A DNA stretch of 64,000 nucleotides from Oceanicaulis sp. MMSF_3324 (GTDB lineage Bacteria > Pseudomonadota > Alphaproteobacteria > Caulobacterales > Maricaulaceae): contig NZ_JASHIU010000013.1 in the NCBI RefSeq assembly GCF_030733545.1, forward strand, positions 22,049-86,048, given 5' to 3'. A program made the translations under genes and the position numbers. The notes below the pieces were generated by a model. It saw only the letters and a list, made by a program, of their open reading frames with translations, had not been told where the DNA came from and did not search any database. Below are positions 60,580 to 64,000 of the stretch, piece by piece; the first letter of the stretch is position 1; every line of letters begins with the position of its first letter.

Positions 60580-61038
60580 CTAGTGCATGGCGTCCGACGA
60601 CAGGACGCAATTGAAATCCTGATCGTCATAGACGAACAGGATTCGAAGCGCCTGGTTCTCGAATGTGTCGTCCATGTTCAGGATGACGCGGTCCACATGC
60701 TGCTCGGACAACCCGGACGGGATGGATGAGGACATGAAATCGTAATGCCCGGAAATGCCCATCGGGAACATGCCGATCTCGGCGTCCATGACGGTGGTCG
60801 TGGCGGACATCATGCCGGTGGTCGTATTCACCTCCCAGCTGGAATGCGCGTGCAAACCGACATGGTCAGACAGCAGCGCATCGCATTGCTCGTCATGAGT
60901 GGGGTCCACCGGTCCGGTGTTCAGGACCGCAGCCACATGGGTCAGTTCGAAATCCGCCGAGCCGGTGTGGTCGTCCGCGATGGCGCTTGCAGACATGAGC
61001 ACAGTCAGGCTCGCGGCGGTTGAAATGAGAGATTTCAT
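60580..61038 (-). CDS. Small secreted protein of unknown function
   Basis: No family recognised. The 152-residue product has a signal peptide (MKSLISTAASLTVLMSASAIA) and a mature part rich in Asp, His and Met (for example DEQCDALLSDHVGLHAHSSWEVN), with two cysteines that could form a disulfide. Metal binding is possible. I chose ATG 61038, which has AGGAGGT 5 bp upstream; that ribosome site is held in a hairpin. Confidence 0.7.
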   Translation of the reverse strand: MKSLISTAASLTVLMSASAIADDHTGSADFELTHVAAVLNTGPVDPTHDEQCDALLSDHVGLHAHSSWEVNTTTGMMSATTTVMDAEIGMFPMGISGHYDFMSSSIPSGLSEQHVDRVILNMDDTFENQALRILFVYDDQDFNCVLSSDAMH

Positions 61039-61043
61039 GAGGG

Positions 61044-61074
61044 ACCTCCTATGTAAATTCCCCATACAGGAGGT
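61044..61074 (-). promoter_or_regulatory. Hairpin sequestering the ribosome-binding site of the small secreted protein gene
   Basis: On the minus-strand transcript ACCTCCTGT (from 61074) pairs with ATAGGAGGT (ending at 61044) over 9 bp with one G-U, loop 13 nt. The 3' arm contains the full Shine-Dalgarno sequence AGGAGGT, 5 nt before the ATG. Such an arrangement fits a translational switch (thermometer, protein- or sRNA-controlled). Confidence 0.6.
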
Positions 61075-61115
61075 AATATGGATTCTAAATCTCACAAAAG
61101 TTGAATCTGATCGGT

Positions 61116-61838
61116 TCAGTCTCCCCGACGCGGGAAGACCTTGCTCCTGAGCCAGCCCAGCGTGGAATTGCCGCCTAGTTGTTCGCGATAGGCGGCCTGC
61201 ATGAACCGCTCCAGACCCTCGGCGTCGCCCAGCATCTCCATGCGGGTCTTGAACGGGCCGTCCGGGTCGAGGGTCTTGAGGGGCTTGGCCGGCGCGCCGG
61301 CGACCACGGTGTTGGCGGGCACATCCCTGGTGACGACCGAGCGGGCGCCGATGACGGCGTTGTCGCCAATGGTGACGCCCTTGCCGATGAAGGCGCCGTC
61401 GCCGATCCAGACATTGTCGCCGATGATCACCGGCGCGCTGGGCGGGCGTGCGGTGGTGCGGTCATACAGACCATGCCAGTCGCTGTCGGTGATGGTGACC
61501 GATTTGGCCAGCAGCGCGGCGTTTCCGATGATGATCCTTTCGGCCGCCAGGATGCGGATGCTGCCGGCGAAGAAACAGCAATCGCCGATATGGATCTCGC
61601 CCGGCGCGTCAGCGGGCGACCAGACGGTGAAGCTGACCGGCTGGTCGCGGCGGCTGACAATGTGGATGGCCTTGCCCGCATGCACATTGGGGCCGAACAC
61701 CTCCACATTCCACGGGCGCACCACCTTGGCGTGATCGCCCAGGCTTTCGAAATGCGGCTTGAGGAAATGACGCGTCCAGGCGTTCTCGAACTGCTCCCAC
61801 AGGGCGTGCATCCAGTATGGGCGGTGGTCATGACGCAT
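61116..61838 (-). CDS. Left-handed beta-helix acyltransferase (hexapeptide repeat)
   Basis: The 240-residue product has the hexapeptide repeat pattern (IHIGDCCFFAGSIRILAAERIIIGNAAL and then VIIGDNVWIGDGAFIGKGVTIGDNAVIGARSVV, about 145-180), with the ending TVVAGAPAKPL typical of acetyltransferases of the LpxA/maltose-acetyltransferase superfamily. The N-terminal about 60 residues are unlike the repeat part. Substrate unknown; these enzymes often modify surface sugars. Confidence 0.85.
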   Translation of the reverse strand: MRHDHRPYWMHALWEQFENAWTRHFLKPHFESLGDHAKVVRPWNVEVFGPNVHAGKAIHIVSRRDQPVSFTVWSPADAPGEIHIGDCCFFAGSIRILAAERIIIGNAALLAKSVTITDSDWHGLYDRTTARPPSAPVIIGDNVWIGDGAFIGKGVTIGDNAVIGARSVVTRDVPANTVVAGAPAKPLKTLDPDGPFKTRMEMLGDAEGLERFMQAAYREQLGGNSTLGWLRSKVFPRRGD

Positions 61839-61861
61839 GGTTTTGGAGTATCCAGCCAGGA

Positions 61862-62134
61862 ATGAGCGAAGACGTTATCGAAACCGCGATTCTGTCCCTG
61901 GTCGAGCAACGAGGGCCGGATAAAAGCATCTGCCCCTCCGAGGCGGCCCGCGAAGTCTTCCCCGAAGACTTCCAGAACCGCATGCGCCATGTGCGCAACG
62001 CCGCCATCCATCTGGCCCGGCAGGGCAAGATCGTGATCCTGCGCAAGGGCAAGCCGGTCGATCCGGAGAACTTCAAGGGCGTCTATCGCCTCGCCAAGGC
62101 GCCCGAGGCGCCTGCGCCGGAAGGCGATGGCTGA
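61862..62134 (+). CDS. DUF3253 family protein
   Basis: The 90-residue product matches DUF3253, a small winged-helix-like family: ILSLVEQRGPDKSICPSEAAR, then FQNRMRHVRNAAIHLARQGKIVILRKGKPVDPENFKGVYRL. DNA-binding is plausible; role unknown. It overlaps the next gene by 8 bp. Confidence 0.85.
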   Translation: MSEDVIETAILSLVEQRGPDKSICPSEAAREVFPEDFQNRMRHVRNAAIHLARQGKIVILRKGKPVDPENFKGVYRLAKAPEAPAPEGDG

Positions 62135-62723
62135 GGATTTCGACCAGCTCAAGCGCGAGATCCGCGCCTGTCGGGTCTGCCAGCCCCATCTGGACCATCC
62201 TGTCCGTCCCGTTGTCTGCGGCCAAGCCAGCGCCCGAATTCGCATCATCGGACAGGCGCCGGGCACGCGGGTGCAGGCCAGCGGCAAGCCCTTCACCGAT
62301 CCCAGCGGGGACCGTCTGCGCGACTGGATGGGGGTGAGCGAGGCGGAATTCTATGATGAGCGGGCCGTCGCCATTACGCCCATGGGCTTCTGTTTTCCCG
62401 GACTGGATGCCAAGGGCGGGGACAAGCCGCCGCGCCGAGAATGCGCGCCGCTCTGGCAGGACCGTGCGGGCGCCGCATTGCCGCATGTGGGGCTGACTTT
62501 ACTGGTGGGCGCCCATGCACAGCGCTGGCATCTGGGGAATCGAGCTGCAAAAACCCTGACCGAGACCGTAAAGCAGTGGCGACTGCATTGGCCAGATTAT
62601 GCTGCGCTGCCGCATCCGAGCTGGCGCAATACCGGATGGCTGAAGCGTAACCCTTGGTTTGAGCAAGAAGTTTTGCCTGAACTGAAAGCTCGCGTCCGCG
62701 AAATGTTGAACAGTCTAAATTGA
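62127..62723 (+). CDS. Uracil-DNA glycosylase-family protein
   Basis: The 198-residue product matches the UDG superfamily (short, bacterial type): C-R-V-C near residues 14-17, GQAPGTRVQASGKPFTDPSGDRLRDWMG (about 50-77, the substrate-binding loop), and HPSWRNTGWLKRNPWFE near the C-terminus as the DNA-contact loop. Four Fe-S-cluster cysteines typical of families 4 and 5 are not all present, so substrate specificity is uncertain. Its upstream neighbour is coupled. Confidence 0.85.
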   Translation: MAEDFDQLKREIRACRVCQPHLDHPVRPVVCGQASARIRIIGQAPGTRVQASGKPFTDPSGDRLRDWMGVSEAEFYDERAVAITPMGFCFPGLDAKGGDKPPRRECAPLWQDRAGAALPHVGLTLLVGAHAQRWHLGNRAAKTLTETVKQWRLHWPDYAALPHPSWRNTGWLKRNPWFEQEVLPELKARVREMLNSLN

Positions 62724-62730
62724 CCGTACA

Positions 62731-62744
62731 TTTACCCAAGTAAA
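62731..62744. promoter_or_regulatory. Short dyad upstream of the dehydrogenase gene
   Basis: TTTAC-CCAA-GTAAA (62731-62744) is a 5-bp-arm inverted repeat in the AT-rich gap before the amino-acid dehydrogenase. It could be a regulator site but arms this short are common by chance. Confidence 0.25.
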
Positions 62745-62882
62745 ACGGACACTTGCGCGGAACTGTCGCAAAAGGTATCGAGACGGCGCACGCGCTGGCC
62801 CTGGCTGATCGTGACCGCCGATGAAGCGGCTCCGGCCCCCAGCGTTCCATTTTCGTTTCGCGACAGGAAGGACTCCCCGCTC

Positions 62883-63950
62883 ATGAGCCTGTTCGAGCAC
62901 ACCGCGTTTGATAACCACGAGAAAGTTCTTTTCGCCACTGATCCGGCGACGGGGCTCAAAGCCATCCTGGCGGTGCACTCCACCGCGCGCGGCCCGGCCG
63001 TTGGCGGCTGCCGCATGTGGTCCTATCCGTCCTCTGCCGAGGCGGTGACCGATGTGCTGCGCCTGTCCCAGGGCATGAGCTACAAGAACATCATGGCGGA
63101 CCTGCCCATTGGCGGCGGCAAATCCGTGATCATGAAGCCCGAGGGCGAGTTCGACCGTCAGGCCCTGTTTGAAGCCTTCGGCCGTGCGCTGGAAAGCCTG
63201 AACGGCCAGTACATCTCCGCGGAAGATGTGGGCGTGTCTCCCGACGACATGGTCGTCGCCCGCCGCACCACCCGTCACGTGGTCGGCCTGCCGGACGGCA
63301 CGGGCGATCCGTCCCCGGTGACCGCCAAGGGCGTGTTCATGGGCATCCAGGCCGCTGCGGCCCGGGGCCTGGGTTCGGAAGACCTCAATGGCGTGAAGAT
63401 CGCGGTTCAGGGCGCCACCGGCCATGTGGGCGCCTATCTGGTCCGTCACCTGGCGGAAGCCGGCGCCGAACTGCACCTGGCTGACATTCGCGAAGCCGAG
63501 CTGAAGGCCATCGCCAAGGAAACCGGTGCGAAAGTGGTCGAGGATCCCAACGCCATCTACGACGTGGATGCGGACATCTTCACCCCGTGCGCGCTGGGCG
63601 CCATCATCAATCCGAGCACCATTGACCGCCTGAAGGTCAAAGTGGTCGCCGGTGCTGCGAACAATCAGCTCGAAACCCGCGAAATGGGCGCCGAGCTCGT
63701 CAAGCGCGGCATCCTGTATGCGCCGGACTATGTCATCAACGCCGGCGGCATCATCAATGTCATGGGCGAGATCGACTCCCGCTTCGACAACAAATGGGTG
63801 GAAGGCAAGCTGCACACCCTGAAAGCCACGCTGGGCGAGATCATGGACACAGCGGCGCGTGAAAACCGCCCGTCCAACATCGTCTCCGACGAGCTGGCGC
63901 GTCAGCGCCTGGCCGATGCGGCCGAACAAAAGGCCCTGGCGGCGGAATAA
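62883..63950 (+). CDS. Glu/Leu/Phe/Val-type amino-acid dehydrogenase
   Basis: The 355-residue enzyme oxidatively deaminates branched-chain or related amino acids with NAD. The catalytic Lys lies in PIGGGKSVIM (about 80), the TTRHVVG segment and the NAD-binding glycine loop in AVQGATGHVGAYL (about 180) follow. Length and gene details suit leucine/valine dehydrogenase. I took the ATG at 62883 with an AGGAAGGA site upstream. The stop lies 50 bp before the window end. Confidence 0.93.
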   Translation: MSLFEHTAFDNHEKVLFATDPATGLKAILAVHSTARGPAVGGCRMWSYPSSAEAVTDVLRLSQGMSYKNIMADLPIGGGKSVIMKPEGEFDRQALFEAFGRALESLNGQYISAEDVGVSPDDMVVARRTTRHVVGLPDGTGDPSPVTAKGVFMGIQAAAARGLGSEDLNGVKIAVQGATGHVGAYLVRHLAEAGAELHLADIREAELKAIAKETGAKVVEDPNAIYDVDADIFTPCALGAIINPSTIDRLKVKVVAGAANNQLETREMGAELVKRGILYAPDYVINAGGIINVMGEIDSRFDNKWVEGKLHTLKATLGEIMDTAARENRPSNIVSDELARQRLADAAEQKALAAE

Positions 63951-63987
63951 ATCGCCAGCAGGCTGAATTGGACTTGCACATGGAAGC

Positions 63988-64000
63988 GGGGGGGGGGGGG
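63988..64000. other. Terminal G homopolymer (13 G), likely contig-end artefact
   Basis: The window ends in 13 consecutive G after an otherwise normal sequence. Runs of G at contig ends are typical of no-signal calls in two-colour sequencing, so this is most likely not biological. Confidence 0.7.

Noticed and set aside
62731..62744. Dyad before the dehydrogenase as an Lrp site
   Set aside because: Arms are only 5 bp and match no consensus I can name; listed as a low-confidence site only.

Overview
The window is high-GC DNA from a dimorphic alphaproteobacterium, most likely Hyphomonadaceae/Maricaulales (Maricaulis- or Oceanicaulis-like). Supporting signs are probable orthologues of the cell-cycle kinases DivJ (phospho-acceptor His at about residue 334) and PleC (His at about residue 607), a perfect CtrA-type box, several alphaproteobacterial DUF families (DUF6456, DUF1491, DUF2336, DUF1289, DUF5330), a rhizobial-type cycHJKL heme-lyase operon, and a complete-looking RcGTA-type gene transfer agent (GTA) cluster. 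The genus is inferred. The window begins inside a gene and ends in a run of 13 G, which looks like a contig end.

Layout. 1-8.3 kb: a DnaA-domain-IV-like fragment with DUF6456, SufE, secreted unknowns, a DivJ-like kinase, a BcsB-like membrane-anchored protein whose upstream region carries the CtrA box, DUF1491. 8.4-16.2 kb: PrfC, an MscS channel, DUF2336, a PAN-like protein, a bacterial voltage-gated sodium channel that overlaps tail-to-tail with a class A penicillin-binding protein, and a YcgN-type Cys-cluster protein. 16.4-30.5 kb: GTA head and tail operon (gp1, 2, 3, 3.5, 4, 5, 6, 8, 9, 10, 10.1, 11, 12, 13, 14, 15). Here gp6 is split by a TGATG stop/start, no gp7 is present, two intrinsic terminator-like hairpins divide the operon (after gp5 and before gp13), and two non-GTA genes lie inside it: an antisense lipoprotein gene and an SRPBCC protein. 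30.5-35.3 kb: a DnaJ-type co-chaperone, a PepSY protein plus a PhoP/PhoQ-like two-component system behind an 11-bp-period direct repeat, and an unknown 445-residue protein. 35.3-39.8 kb: DUF938 and ccmI-ccmE-ccmF-ccmH, all overlapping by 4 bp. 39.8-44.9 kb: a hydrolase-OsmC fusion, then a DegP protease with its own response regulator and kinase and a candidate operator upstream. 44.8-50.7 kb: an AT-richer membrane protein gene, GlnE, and an EF-hand / ECF sigma / membrane anti-sigma-like / periplasmic metal-sensor-like group. 50.7-54.6 kb: PleC and a CheY-like regulator. 54.7-64 kb: PyrC, a zinc alcohol dehydrogenase, DusA, a TauE/SafE exporter, DUF1289, a CNT nucleoside transporter, a small secreted protein whose ribosome site sits in a hairpin, a left-handed beta-helix acyltransferase, DUF3253, a uracil-DNA-glycosylase-family protein, and a leucine/valine-type dehydrogenase.

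The window is almost fully coding. No gap between genes exceeds about 190 bp; the longest (25197-25382) holds a terminator. I saw no tRNA, rRNA, CRISPR array, transposase or integrase. Recurrent themes are envelope stress and sensing (DegP, two PhoPQ-like systems, PepSY, EF-hand/ECF group), cell-cycle control (DivJ, PleC, CtrA box) and the GTA.
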